The notes: a model not told the origin generated them from the sequence alone. DNA of 64,000 nt from Pseudomonas frederiksbergensis (GCF_017114915.1 NZ_JAAUOE010000017.1:1-64000); one strand, 5' to 3'. Shown: positions 1-8,863, counted from the stretch's first letter. Numbers and translations are program-made.

Positions 1-72
1 CGTCTTCGCGGGCAAGCCCGCTCCTACAGGGGATTTCGCTTAACTGACTGGCATTAAGGCTTGCCCGCGAAG
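1..72. repeat. REP-type inverted repeat
   Basis: The arm CTTCGCGGGCAAGCC at 4-18 is matched by its reverse complement at 58-72. It lies just past the 3' end of the HDOD gene. The same arm sequence recurs at 7945-8036, so it is a dispersed palindromic element of the kind common between Pseudomonas genes. Confidence 0.75.
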
Positions 73-76
73 CTTT

Positions 77-1477
77 TCAGGCCTGGCTGAACTGCGAGGC
101 GAGTTCGCGCAGCAGCACTTCAGCCTCAAGCACTTTGCTGACGACGTCGTTGGCTTTGTCGCGAGTCAGGCCCACGCGCTCCAGCAGGGCGTCGGGGATG
201 TCTTCGTCGGGGCCGGAGCCGATGCCGCGACTACGCAGCAATCGCACGGCCAAGCACACAAGGTTCGGGTATTCGGCGTAGTCGCCGTCGTAGCTTGGGT
301 CGTGCTGGAAGCGCAGGGCGGTGGCCAGTTCGTCGGGCATGTCCCAGTAGCGCATCAGCCACGCGCCGATCTGTTCGCGGCTGATGCCCAGCAGGTGTTG
401 TTCCACGTAGCTGTGGCACAGGTGCGGGTTGACCTCCAGGTGACGGCAGATCAGCGAGAAGTGCGGCGGGAAGACGTGGGCCAGCAGCAGGTAGCCGAAG
501 TTGTGCAGCAGGCCGGCGAGGTAGGTCAGGCCGGTTTCCGGGCGCTGGGCGCGGGGCATGGCGCGGGTCAGGCCTTCGATGACGGCGGCGGTGTAGATCG
601 ATTGCTGCCAGTACGGCGTGGTGTGTTGCGGGTGGTCTTTGGGCAGGCTCAGGGTTTTGCCCAGGGCCAGGCCCAGCGCCAGGTTGATCACCAGGTCGAA
701 GCCCAGCACGCGGACGATGGCGTCTTCCACTGAACGAATCTTGCCCGGCGAGGCGTAGTACGGCGACGCCGCCCAGCTGACGACTTGTGCGGCCAGGGCC
801 GGGTCGGTTTCGACGACGCCGGTGATGTCGTCGATGGTGGCGTTGGGGTCGACCCGCAGTTTGATGATTTTCTGCGCGGTTTCGGCCAGCGGTGGTATCT
901 CGATGGTCTCTTCCAGGCGTTGCTGGATGCGCCGCGCGGTGAACGCTTGCACGGCCTGGGTGATTTCCTCGCGGTCATCGTCGGGGCGGTCGAGGTTCGG
1001 GCGGATGCTGTGCACGGCTTCGCCGAAGTTGCCGGCGCTGGCCTTGGTGAGCATGGTCTTGAAATCGTCGCTGGAGATCTCCAGCAGCACGCCCGGCTCG
1101 CCCGAGTTGATCAGCAACGTCGGTTCGCGCAGCAGGCTTTCTTCATACAGGCACGGCGAGCTGGTGAGCGCCGGCAGGCCGGGCAGCAGGCTCAGGCTGT
1201 GCTTGCCGAGCATTTTTACCAGGCGCTCGGTGGATACAGCCGTCAACCGGCGGCCGGTGAGTTCGGCGAGGCGGTTGAGGTCCAGCAATTGGCTCTGGGG
1301 GAACAGCACCATGAGCGCGCCGACGGAATCGTCCAGCAAAACCGCCTGCACTTTACGCGCGGCGTTCAGGCCGTGATGGTCGAGGACTTCTTCGTAGGCG
1401 ATGCCCAACTTGCCGAGCAGCAGCCGAATGACAGACGGAGCGTGCGGGGTTTCAGGGGCGAGGGCAGCTTCTGTCAT
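77..1477 (-). CDS. HDOD domain protein with N-terminal YbaK-like domain
   Basis: This 466-residue protein is probably a cytosolic signalling or regulatory protein. Residues about 15-150 resemble the YbaK/aminoacyl-tRNA deacylase fold, and residues about 195-400 form an HDOD domain (IPPLAETAQKI near its start). The usual HD metal pair is not intact: where catalytic HD-GYP proteins have an HD doublet, this one reads LLHNFG, which fits HDOD proteins that bind rather than hydrolyse. It follows recG in the same direction after a 78 bp gap, so it may be read through from oxyR-recG. The exact function is unknown. The ATG start at 1477 gives a normal N-terminus. Confidence 0.8.
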   Translation of the reverse strand: MTEAALAPETPHAPSVIRLLLGKLGIAYEEVLDHHGLNAARKVQAVLLDDSVGALMVLFPQSQLLDLNRLAELTGRRLTAVSTERLVKMLGKHSLSLLPGLPALTSSPCLYEESLLREPTLLINSGEPGVLLEISSDDFKTMLTKASAGNFGEAVHSIRPNLDRPDDDREEITQAVQAFTARRIQQRLEETIEIPPLAETAQKIIKLRVDPNATIDDITGVVETDPALAAQVVSWAASPYYASPGKIRSVEDAIVRVLGFDLVINLALGLALGKTLSLPKDHPQHTTPYWQQSIYTAAVIEGLTRAMPRAQRPETGLTYLAGLLHNFGYLLLAHVFPPHFSLICRHLEVNPHLCHSYVEQHLLGISREQIGAWLMRYWDMPDELATALRFQHDPSYDGDYAEYPNLVCLAVRLLRSRGIGSGPDEDIPDALLERVGLTRDKANDVVSKVLEAEVLLRELASQFSQA

Positions 1478-1555
1478 GGTCTGTATCCGTTTTCAAACAA
1501 TTGCAGGAGTATAACCAGCTTGTTTACGGCCAGGGTCCAGAAACTGCGACAGTGC

Positions 1556-3631
1556 TCACACTTGGCCGTATTGCTGCCCATGGCGTAGCCAGCGGTCGAG
1601 CAGCGGGCTGACGTGACCCGGCCAGCGTTCGAGCAAGGCCTGGGCGGCGTCGCGCACGGCAGGCAGCAGGTCGGCGTCGCGCATCAGGTCCGCAACTTTG
1701 AATTGCAGCAGGCCGGTCTGGCGTGTGCCGAGCATTTCGCCGGGGCCGCGCAGCTCGAGGTCTTTTTCGGCGATGACAAAACCGTCGTTGGTTTCGCGCA
1801 TGATGCCCAGGCGCTGACGGCCGATCTGCGACAGCGGCGGATGGTAAAGCAGCACGCAATGGCTGACGGCACTGCCCCGGCCGACGCGGCCACGCAATTG
1901 GTGCAGTTGTGCGAGGCCGAGACGCTCGGGGTTTTCGATGATCATCAGGCTGGCGTTGGGCACGTCCACGCCAACTTCGATCACGGTGGTGGCGACCAGC
2001 AGTTGCAGGTTGCCAGCCTTGAACTCGGCCATCACCGCGGCCTTTTCGGCGGGCTTCATGCGGCCGTGAATCAAGCCGACCTTCAATTCGCCGAGGGCGG
2101 CGGTGAGGTCTTCGTGGGTGGTTTCGGCGGCCTGGCAGGTCAGCTCTTCGGATTCTTCGATCAGCGTGCACACCCAATAGGCCTGACGCCCTTCGGCGCA
2201 GGCGCCGCGCACCCGCTCGATTACTTCGACGCGCCGGGTGTCGGTGACCAGCACCGTGTTCACCGGGGTACGGCCGGGCGGCAGTTCGTCGAGGATCGAG
2301 GTGTCGAGGTCGGCGTAGGCGCTCATGGCCAGCGTCCGGGGAATCGGCGTGGCGGTCATGATCAGTTGGTGCGGACACATCCGTCCGCCGACGCCTTTCT
2401 GTCGCAATGCCAGGCGCTGCTGCACGCCGAAACGGTGCTGTTCGTCGATGATCGCCAGCGCCAGGTTCTTGAACTGCACTTCGTCCTGGAACAGTGCATG
2501 GGTGCCGACCACCATCGGCGCGCCGCCCGCGATCTGTTCCAGCGCCGCCACGCGGTTCTTGCCCTTGAGCTTGCCGGCCAGCCACGCAACTTCGATGCCC
2601 AGCGGTTCGAGCCAGCGCTTGAAGGTGATGAAGTGCTGCTCGGCGAGGATTTCGGTGGGCGCCATCAGTGCGACCTGATAACCCGCTTCCAGTGCCTGAA
2701 GCGCGGCGAGGGCGGCGACCACGGTTTTACCGGCGCCCACATCGCCCTGAATCAGTCGCAGCATGGGTTCGTGCTGGCTGAGGTCGTAAGCGATTTCGTT
2801 GCCGACCCGTTGCTGGGCACCGGTCGGGGTGAAGCCGAGGTTGGCCAGGTACTGTTCTGGCAGCTTGGTGGCTTTGGGCATGGCCGGCGCGCGCAAGGCA
2901 CGCATGCTTTCGCGCAGGCGTTGCTGAGACAGTTGATGGGTCAGCAGTTCTTCAAAGGCCAAGCGGTGCTGGGCCCAGTGATGACCGAGGGCGAGTTCAT
3001 CGACGTCGGCATCGGCGGGCGGGTGATGCAGGTAGCGGATCGCATCGGCCAGCGGCGCCAGTTGATAGTCCCGGGCCAGTTCGGTTGGCAGCCAGTCGGG
3101 CAGGCTGCTGGGGCCGAGCAGGGTCAGGGTTTGCATGCACAGTTGGCGCAAGCGCTGCTGGGTCAAGCCTTCGGTGAGCGGGTAGACCGGGGTCAGGGTT
3201 TCATCCACCGGCGGCGGCTCGTCGCCGGTGATGGCGCGGTATTCCGGGTGGTAGATCTCCAGCCCCGACGCACCGGGCCGCGCTTCGCCGTAGCAGCGAA
3301 TCCGCGTGCCGCGTTTAAGGCCTTCTTTCTGAGCGTTACTGAAATGGTAGAAGCGCAGGCTGAGCCCCCCGGTGCCGTCCTGCAGGCGGACAACCAGGCT
3401 GCGACGCCGGCCCATGACCACGTCGGCGCCGCTGACGGTGCCTTCGATCACCGCGTCTTGCCCGGGTCGCAAATGGCCGATCGGGACCACGCGGGTGCGA
3501 TCCTGATAACGCAACGGCAGGTGGAACAGCACGTCCTGGAGGTTTTCCAGGCCGACCTTGGCCAGTTTCTCGGCCATGGCTTCGCCGACACCCTTGAGTG
3601 CCGTCACCGACACTTGCGACAACTCGGTCAT
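1556..3631 (-). CDS. recG: ATP-dependent DNA helicase RecG
   Basis: RecG remodels stalled replication forks and branch-migrates Holliday junctions. The 691 residues match the usual length. The N-terminal wedge/OB region covers about residues 1-160. The helicase core holds Walker A GDVGAGKT, the DEQH box in IDEQHRFG, and TATPIPRT (motif III). The QLRGRVGRG motif VI lies near the C-terminus. The gene starts only 9 bp after the oxyR stop, so oxyR and recG are very probably cotranscribed, as in other pseudomonads. No anomalies were seen. Confidence 0.97.
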   Translation of the reverse strand: MTELSQVSVTALKGVGEAMAEKLAKVGLENLQDVLFHLPLRYQDRTRVVPIGHLRPGQDAVIEGTVSGADVVMGRRRSLVVRLQDGTGGLSLRFYHFSNAQKEGLKRGTRIRCYGEARPGASGLEIYHPEYRAITGDEPPPVDETLTPVYPLTEGLTQQRLRQLCMQTLTLLGPSSLPDWLPTELARDYQLAPLADAIRYLHHPPADADVDELALGHHWAQHRLAFEELLTHQLSQQRLRESMRALRAPAMPKATKLPEQYLANLGFTPTGAQQRVGNEIAYDLSQHEPMLRLIQGDVGAGKTVVAALAALQALEAGYQVALMAPTEILAEQHFITFKRWLEPLGIEVAWLAGKLKGKNRVAALEQIAGGAPMVVGTHALFQDEVQFKNLALAIIDEQHRFGVQQRLALRQKGVGGRMCPHQLIMTATPIPRTLAMSAYADLDTSILDELPPGRTPVNTVLVTDTRRVEVIERVRGACAEGRQAYWVCTLIEESEELTCQAAETTHEDLTAALGELKVGLIHGRMKPAEKAAVMAEFKAGNLQLLVATTVIEVGVDVPNASLMIIENPERLGLAQLHQLRGRVGRGSAVSHCVLLYHPPLSQIGRQRLGIMRETNDGFVIAEKDLELRGPGEMLGTRQTGLLQFKVADLMRDADLLPAVRDAAQALLERWPGHVSPLLDRWLRHGQQYGQV

Positions 3632-3640
3632 GGCAGCGAC

Positions 3641-4570
3641 TTAACCGGCCACCACCGGCGCTGGCGGCTTGGCCACCGAGCACAGGCGAATGGAGTCGGC
3701 CAGGATTTCAATCGCCTTCGGCCGCGGGAAGCTTGCGCGCCAGGCGATGGCCACGGTGCGGAACGGCACTGGCGCGCTCAGTGGGCGCACTTCGATCACG
3801 CCGGGAGCGTAGTGATGGCTGTCCACCGCCGAGAGCGGCAGGATCGAAATCCCGAGGCCGGAGGCGACCATGTGGCGGATGGTTTCCAGCGAGCTGGATT
3901 CCACCGTGGTGTGCTTGGCGCCGTCGTTGCCTTTGGCCAGGGTCGGGCAGGCTTCCAGCACTTGATCGCGGAAGCAGTGGCCTTCGCCGAGCAGCAGCAG
4001 GCTCTTGTCGTTGAGCAGGGCGGCGTCGATGGATTCTTTTTGGGTCCACGCATGTTGGGCCGGCATCAGGACGTAGAACGGCTCGTCGTAGAGCTGCAGG
4101 GTCAGCACATCGGCTTCGTTGAACGGCAGGGCGATGATGATCGCGTCGAGCTCGCCGTTGCGCAGTTTGTCGCGCAGTACGTGGGTGAAGTTTTCTTCGA
4201 TGTACAACGGCATCTGCGGGGCGACCCGGTGCAGTTGCGGAATCAGGTGCGGAAACAGGTATGGGCCGACGGTGTAGATCGCGCCGACTTTCAGCGGGGC
4301 GGTCAGCTGGTTCTTGCCGGCCTGGGCCAGTTCGCGGATGCCTTGGGCCTGCTCCAGGACTTTCTGCGCCTGGGCGACAATGCCTTCGCCGACCGGGGTC
4401 AGGCGCACGGCGCTCTTGCTGCGCTCGAAAATCAGCACACCGAGTTCGTCTTCAAGCTTTTTCACGCCCACCGACAGGGTCGGCTGGCTGACGTGGCAAC
4501 GCTCGGCCGCGTGGCCGAAGTGCTGCTCTTGGGCGAGGGTAACGATGTAGCGTAATTCTGTGAGAGTCAT
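3641..4570 (-). CDS. oxyR: Hydrogen-peroxide sensing LysR-type regulator OxyR
   Basis: OxyR is a LysR-family activator of peroxide-defence genes such as catalases and alkyl hydroperoxide reductase. The N-terminal winged helix-turn-helix covers about residues 1-60 (HAAERCHVSQPTLSVGVKKL). The effector domain carries the redox cysteines in the contexts GEGHCFRDQ and VLEACP, corresponding to Cys199 and Cys208 of the family. The length of 309 residues is close to the usual 305-310. It heads the oxyR-recG transcription unit. Confidence 0.96.
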   Translation of the reverse strand: MTLTELRYIVTLAQEQHFGHAAERCHVSQPTLSVGVKKLEDELGVLIFERSKSAVRLTPVGEGIVAQAQKVLEQAQGIRELAQAGKNQLTAPLKVGAIYTVGPYLFPHLIPQLHRVAPQMPLYIEENFTHVLRDKLRNGELDAIIIALPFNEADVLTLQLYDEPFYVLMPAQHAWTQKESIDAALLNDKSLLLLGEGHCFRDQVLEACPTLAKGNDGAKHTTVESSSLETIRHMVASGLGISILPLSAVDSHHYAPGVIEVRPLSAPVPFRTVAIAWRASFPRPKAIEILADSIRLCSVAKPPAPVVAG

Positions 4571-4644
4571 AGCAAGCGTCCATGAAGTTGCGGGCCAAGC
4601 ATACCGGCTGCAATCGATAGACGCACGTTATCAGACTGAGTGTG

Positions 4645-4743
4645 TGTAGGAGCGAGCTTGCTCGCGAAAAACCTGAGGCCGATCGGGGCGTCAGGCTTCA
4701 AGCGTTATCGTTCGCCTTCTTCGCGAGCGAGCTCGCTCCTACA
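4645..4743. repeat. REP-type inverted repeat between tonB and oxyR
   Basis: TGTAGGAGCGAGCTTGCTCG at the left end is answered by GCGAGCTCGCTCCTACA at the right end, separated by about 50 bp. This belongs to the TGTAGGAGCGAG palindrome family also seen at 7945-8036. It lies in the gap upstream of oxyR and downstream of tonB. Confidence 0.8.
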
Positions 4744-4758
4744 GTGGTTCAGCGGTGC

Positions 4759-5505
4759 TTAACGGCGACGTTCCAGCGAGTAAACAAACGGTGCAACGAT
4801 TTCGATGGAGCCGTTGTTCAGCATGTCGGCCGGAGGCTTGGGCAGCGGCTGGGCGCGGCGGATCATTTCCAGGGTGGCCCGGTCCAGATCGGCGTTGCCG
4901 GAGCGGCCCACCAGTTCGAACGACAACACGTTACCTTCGGCATCCACGACAAAGCGCAGGCGGTTCAAACCTTCCTTGCCCCGCGCCTGTGCGCTGGCCG
5001 GGTACTTTTTGTACTTGGCCAAGTGCGCGAGCAGGGTACCTTGCCAACTGGCCTTGGCGGCTTGCTGCGCGGGCGATGGGCCGGGTGCCGGTTGAGCGGA
5101 CTTCTCCGTCGGTGCCTGGGTCGGTTGCGCGTCGCTCGGTTTTGCCTCGGAAGGCTTTTCCTTCGGCGGCTCCGGCTTTTTCTCCACAGGCTTGGGCGGT
5201 TGCGGCTTCGGTTTGGGTTTGACCGGCTTGGGCACGGCAATCTCGGCCTTCGGCGCTTCAGCGAGTTTCGGAATCGGCAGTTCTTCCACCGGCGCCGGTG
5301 GCTGTGGCGGCGTGATCACCTTCGGCGGTGCGGGCGGTGGCGGGGCCGGAACCGGCGCCAGTTCGACCATCATCGCTGGCGGTGGCAGCTCGATCGGTGG
5401 GCGCGAGGTCCAGTTCAGCGCCAGCGCAATGGCCAGCGCGTGCACGCCCAGCACCACGGCCAGGCTACCGCTGTAACGCGTCAGCTTTTGGCGCGTGTTG
5501 ATCAT
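4759..5505 (-). CDS. tonB: Energy transducer TonB
   Basis: TonB couples the inner-membrane proton gradient to outer-membrane siderophore and vitamin receptors. The 248-residue protein has an N-terminal membrane anchor (about residues 13-33) and a long proline-rich linker with Pro-Lys and Pro-Glu repeats (about 40-150). A TonB C-terminal domain covers about 160-245 (SAQARGKEGLNRLRFVV). Its start overlaps the exbD stop by 4 bp, indicating translational coupling in an exbB-exbD-tonB operon. Pseudomonads carry several TonB paralogues, so which receptors it serves is unknown. Confidence 0.93.
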   Translation of the reverse strand: MINTRQKLTRYSGSLAVVLGVHALAIALALNWTSRPPIELPPPAMMVELAPVPAPPPPAPPKVITPPQPPAPVEELPIPKLAEAPKAEIAVPKPVKPKPKPQPPKPVEKKPEPPKEKPSEAKPSDAQPTQAPTEKSAQPAPGPSPAQQAAKASWQGTLLAHLAKYKKYPASAQARGKEGLNRLRFVVDAEGNVLSFELVGRSGNADLDRATLEMIRRAQPLPKPPADMLNNGSIEIVAPFVYSLERRR

Positions 5506-5930
5506 TTTTTGGCTGCCGTCTCGAGTCCGACCAGGCCGACCTTCAGGTAACCGGCGGCACGCAGGGCGTCCATCACGCTCATCAGGTCGCCGTAGTCCAC
5601 GCCTTTGTCGGCCTGGAAGAAGATCGTCGTGTCTTTCTTGCCCTGGGTCTTGGCGTCGAGCGTGGCGCCGAGGGTTTCGGCCTTCACTTCGTCTTCGCCG
5701 AGGAACAGGCGCTGGTCAGCTTTCACGCTGAGGAATACCGGTTTCTCTGGCCGCGGCGCCGGTTTGGCGGTGGAGGCGGGCAGGTCGACCTTGATGTCCA
5801 CGGTGGCCAAGGGCGCGGCCACCATGAAGATGATCAACAGCACCAGCATCACGTCGATGAACGGCGTGACGTTGATTTCGTGGTTCTCGGCCAGATCGTC
5901 GTCTGCGCCTTCTTTCAAATGCAGGCCCAT
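5502..5930 (-). CDS. exbD: TonB-system biopolymer transport protein ExbD
   Basis: ExbD forms the proton-driven motor with ExbB and TonB. The 142-residue protein has one transmembrane segment near residues 22-42 (IDVMLVLLIIFMVAAPL). The essential membrane aspartate is in the TPFIDVML context, followed by a periplasmic domain. It begins 6 bp after exbB ends and overlaps tonB by 4 bp. Confidence 0.95.
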   Translation of the reverse strand: MGLHLKEGADDDLAENHEINVTPFIDVMLVLLIIFMVAAPLATVDIKVDLPASTAKPAPRPEKPVFLSVKADQRLFLGEDEVKAETLGATLDAKTQGKKDTTIFFQADKGVDYGDLMSVMDALRAAGYLKVGLVGLETAAKK

Positions 5931-5936
5931 GGCCGA

Positions 5937-6878
5937 TTACCCCACTTTCACCATGTGCGGTTGCGAGCTGCGCTCGGTCGGCAGGTGGTCGAGATCACGG
6001 CTGACCAGCAGCAGGACTTCTGCCGAGGCGTCGGACACTTGCGCCTTGTAGCCGGCGATGGAGCGGGCGAAGACGTTGTAGATGACCACCGCAGGAATCG
6101 CGGCAACCAGACCCAGCGCGGTCGCCAACAGGGCTTCGGCGATGCCGGGGGCCACGACGGCGAGGTTGGTGGTCTGGGTTTTGGCGATGCCGATGAAGCT
6201 GTTCATGATGCCCCACACGGTGCCGAACAGGCCGACGAACGGCGCGGTGGAACCGATGGTGGCGAGGACGCCGGTGCCGCTGCTCATGTTGCGACCGCAG
6301 GCGGCGACCAGGCGCTCCAGGCGGAAGCTCACACGCTCCTTGATGCCTTCTTTTTCGCGACTGTTGGCCGACAGGCGCATTTCTTCCAGCGCGTCGTGGA
6401 CCAGCAGGTTGGCGAGGGTGCCTTCCTTGGCTGCCGTCACGCTGGCTTCTTTAAGGGTGGCGGCTTTTTTCAGGTGAGCGATTTCAGTGCGCAGACGACG
6501 CTTGGCGCCCATCAGCTCGAAGCCCTTGGCGATCCAGATGGTCCAGGTGATGATCGAGGCGATGGCCAGGCCGATCATCACGAGTTTCACGATGATGTCG
6601 GCATTCTGGTACATGCCCCACGGCGACAGGTCATGGGCCATGCCCAGGGAGTTGTCGGCTTCGAGAACTTGCGGCACGTCAGCGGCGTCTACGGCTTGGA
6701 CCGGATCCGTCGCGGCAGGCGCTGCCGGTGTTTGAACTGCAGCAGGCTGTGTGGCCGGTGCTTGTGCATCGGCGAATGCGGCGGTCGGCGCCAGCATCAG
6801 GCTGAGCAACAGGGCGGCCACCGCGCTCCAGGCGCGAGGTCGTTTGGTTGGCGAAGCGGAGAGTTGATTGCGTGTCAT
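5937..6878 (-). CDS. exbB: TonB-system energizer ExbB
   Basis: ExbB is the multi-spanning MotA/TolQ-type subunit of the TonB motor. The 313-residue form is longer than E. coli ExbB (about 244). It carries an N-terminal signal-like segment and an Ala/Pro/Gln-rich periplasmic stretch (about 30-85), typical of the long Pseudomonas ExbB. Three transmembrane segments follow. The MotA/TolQ signature is visible in GTVWGIMNSFIGIA and IAEALLATALGLVAAIPA. It is the first gene of the exbB-exbD-tonB operon. Iron (Fur) control is expected for the family, but I could not match a convincing Fur box upstream. Confidence 0.94.
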   Translation of the reverse strand: MTRNQLSASPTKRPRAWSAVAALLLSLMLAPTAAFADAQAPATQPAAVQTPAAPAATDPVQAVDAADVPQVLEADNSLGMAHDLSPWGMYQNADIIVKLVMIGLAIASIITWTIWIAKGFELMGAKRRLRTEIAHLKKAATLKEASVTAAKEGTLANLLVHDALEEMRLSANSREKEGIKERVSFRLERLVAACGRNMSSGTGVLATIGSTAPFVGLFGTVWGIMNSFIGIAKTQTTNLAVVAPGIAEALLATALGLVAAIPAVVIYNVFARSIAGYKAQVSDASAEVLLLVSRDLDHLPTERSSQPHMVKVG

Positions 6879-6910
6879 GCTGGCCGGACCTGAGAGGAAA
6901 AGACGGTAAA

Positions 6911-6941
6911 TGTTCTTCCAGGCCTCGTGAGGCCGAGAACA
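6911..6941 (-). other. Dyad in the leader of exbB
   Basis: TGTTCT (6911-6916) pairs with AGAACA (6936-6941), and inside them GGCCTC (6921-6926) pairs with GAGGCC (6929-6934) around a 2-nt loop. It lies 33 bp upstream of the exbB start. It could be a transcript hairpin or a protein-binding dyad; the sequence alone does not decide. Confidence 0.45.
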
Positions 6942-7066
6942 AAGTGACGGGCATTATTGCAAGTAATTCTTGTTAACAGAAGTAATAGAGTATCTTTTTT
7001 TCCTTGATTACTAGCTGCTCGGCCCTTGCCGGCGCTAGTCTGTGACTTTCCGATGGGAGTTTTCTG

Positions 7067-7924
7067 ATGTCCGCGCCTTCTGTTTTGATCGCCGGCTGCG
7101 GTGATGTCGGCAGTCGTCTGGCCACGCAATTGCTGGCTGGGGGCTGGCAGGTTTATGGTCTGCGTCGCAATCTTTCGCGCTTGCCGGCCGGTGTGATGGG
7201 TGTGGCTGGCGACTTGTTCGGCACGCAATGCCCGGCCGACTGGCCGACCGCCCCGCTGGATTATCTGGTGTACAGCGCCGCTGCCACTGATCACGATGAA
7301 GCGGGGTACCGCGCGGCTTATGTCGAGGGTTTGCAGCATGTGCTGGGGTGGTTGAAACAGCATGGCCAGCAGCCCAAGCGCATTCTGTTTGTGTCCAGCA
7401 GCAGTGTTTACGGTCAGCAGGATGGCGAGTGGATCGATGAAACCTCGCCGACGGTGGCGGGCGGTTACTCAGGTCGTTTGATGCTGGAAGCCGAGCAAGT
7501 GGCGCGCGATAGCGGCATCCCGGCCAGTATCGTGCGATTGACAGGCATTTATGGTCCGGGTCGAGAGTGGCTGCTGACTCAGGTTCGTCGCGGTTATCGC
7601 GTGGCGATTGATCCGCCGTTGTACGCCAACCGCATTCACGTCGATGACGCGGCGGGGTTGCTGGCGTTTCTGCTTGAGGCGGATCGACGCGGTGTGACGC
7701 TGGATGATGACTATATCGGCGTTGACGATGCGCCCGCGCCAATGGCAGAGGTGGTGGGCTGGTTGCGTGAGTATCTGGGCGTGACCGAATGGGCCGAAGA
7801 CGCCAGTGTGCGTCGTGCCGGCAGCAAGCGCTGCAGCAATGCCCGGGCGAAGGCGTTGGGCTGGACACCAAAATATCCGAGCTTCCGCGAAGGGTATGCC
7901 GCGATTCTCGAAGGCCGCTGCTAA
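7067..7924 (+). CDS. NAD-dependent epimerase/dehydratase family protein (YeeZ-like)
   Basis: This 285-residue cytosolic protein belongs to the extended short-chain dehydrogenase family. A Rossmann motif is near the N-terminus (GCGDVGSRLA). An SSSSVYG element resembles the catalytic Ser/Tyr region, but no clear YxxxK follows, so sugar epimerase activity is uncertain. IVRLTGIYGPGR is the usual epimerase-family motif. It is transcribed divergently from exbB, with 188 bp between them, and stands alone. The substrate is unknown. Confidence 0.85.
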   Translation: MSAPSVLIAGCGDVGSRLATQLLAGGWQVYGLRRNLSRLPAGVMGVAGDLFGTQCPADWPTAPLDYLVYSAAATDHDEAGYRAAYVEGLQHVLGWLKQHGQQPKRILFVSSSSVYGQQDGEWIDETSPTVAGGYSGRLMLEAEQVARDSGIPASIVRLTGIYGPGREWLLTQVRRGYRVAIDPPLYANRIHVDDAAGLLAFLLEADRRGVTLDDDYIGVDDAPAPMAEVVGWLREYLGVTEWAEDASVRRAGSKRCSNARAKALGWTPKYPSFREGYAAILEGRC

Positions 7925-7944
7925 CTTTCAGTCACCCTCAATAT

Positions 7945-8036
7945 TGTAGGAGCGAGGCTTGCCCGCGAAGACGTCGTAACATCCAACATCTATGTCGGCT
8001 GTTACACCGTCTTCGCGGGCAAGCCTCGCTCCTACA
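7945..8036. repeat. REP-type inverted repeat
   Basis: TGTAGGAGCGAGGCTTGCCC at the left is matched by GGGCAAGCCTCGCTCCTACA at the right, and the inner arms extend the pairing through CGCGAAGAC and GTCTTCGCG. It sits between the convergent epimerase and lipoprotein genes and could act as a bidirectional transcript end. Its arms are nearly identical to those at 1-72. Confidence 0.85.
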
Positions 8037-8053
8037 TAAGCCCTAGGGCCGGG

Positions 8054-8794
8054 TTACTGCTTCTCGAGCAACCACTTGCGATCACCCGGCGTGAATGAAG
8101 GCATCTCGTCCGCCAACGCGGTGTTCACGGTCTGGAAAATCTCCAGCTCTTTGCCCTTGCGCGCAAAGATCCAGGTATTGCCCTGGCCATTCACCTGCAG
8201 CCAGATGTTGTCGTTGCCGCCGCTCATCGACGCGCAATCGCCCGCCAGGCACAGGGCATAGCGATCCGCGCCGGGCAGGCCCGCCACCTGGCCATCGGCC
8301 TGGAATTGCACGGTGTTGCCTTCGCCGGGGCCGCTGAGGATTTTCCAGCTGCCGCCCATATAGGCCGAATACAGTGCCCGTTCGAAACTCGCGCCAATCG
8401 GCGCGCCGTCCGGAACCTGGACCGATGCACGGTCGAAGACTTGCTCCGGCTCGTTGTCGTTGGCGGCCTGGCTCAGTTGCTTGCCGTCACGCTTCAGCTC
8501 GCTGGCGGAGCTGCCATAAAAGTCGACTTTCCAGGCGCCGGACTCTTCGCCCAGCAGTTTGCCTTCGACGTTTTCAAAACCGTTGGTGTAGCGGGCCTGA
8601 CCGGCTTTGGTATTGACGTCCCATTCCAGGTTCGGGCCATAAGCCTGGAGCGCTTCGCGCAGGGGGCCGCCTTTGGACGCCGCATCGATCGCCGCCTGGT
8701 TGATCCAGGTGCCGCTGATGTCGCGGTCGGCAGGGTTGCTGGCACATCCGCCCAAGAGCAGGGCGACCAGCGAGAGAACTAGCGCTTGGCGCAT
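8054..8794 (-). CDS. Putative lipoprotein of unknown function
   Basis: A 246-residue protein with a lipoprotein signal: hydrophobic residues 3-15 and a lipobox LLGGC with the acylated Cys at about residue 17. It is therefore probably anchored in the outer membrane facing the periplasm. The mature part has no motif I recognise; it is rich in Gly, Trp and charged residues. It follows ridA in the same direction, separated by a strong hairpin, so it may be transcribed separately. A homologue in this genomic position is remembered from other pseudomonads, but with no assigned role. Confidence 0.8.
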   Translation of the reverse strand: MRQALVLSLVALLLGGCASNPADRDISGTWINQAAIDAASKGGPLREALQAYGPNLEWDVNTKAGQARYTNGFENVEGKLLGEESGAWKVDFYGSSASELKRDGKQLSQAANDNEPEQVFDRASVQVPDGAPIGASFERALYSAYMGGSWKILSGPGEGNTVQFQADGQVAGLPGADRYALCLAGDCASMSGGNDNIWLQVNGQGNTWIFARKGKELEIFQTVNTALADEMPSFTPGDRKWLLEKQ

Positions 8795-8831
8795 GGTGGA
8801 ATCCTTTCAGAACCCTTTTTACAAGATCAGT

Positions 8832-8857
8832 CGGCGCAGCCTCGCAAGGCTGCGCCG
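8832..8857 (-). terminator. GC-rich hairpin after ridA
   Basis: A perfect 10-bp stem (CGGCGCAGCC at 8832-8841 with GGCTGCGCCG at 8848-8857) lies 6 bp past the ridA stop. On the minus strand no clear T-run follows directly, so termination may be partial or depend on Rho. Confidence 0.5.
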
Positions 8858-8863
8858 GACACA

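Noticed and set aside
1613..4555. 980-codon open frame on the + strand
   Set aside because: It is fully antisense to recG and oxyR, whose motifs are clear. Long antisense frames are common in high-GC DNA.
6942..7020. Fur box upstream of exbB
   Set aside because: The AT-rich stretch around CATTATTGCAAGTAATTC does not match the 19-bp Fur consensus well enough.
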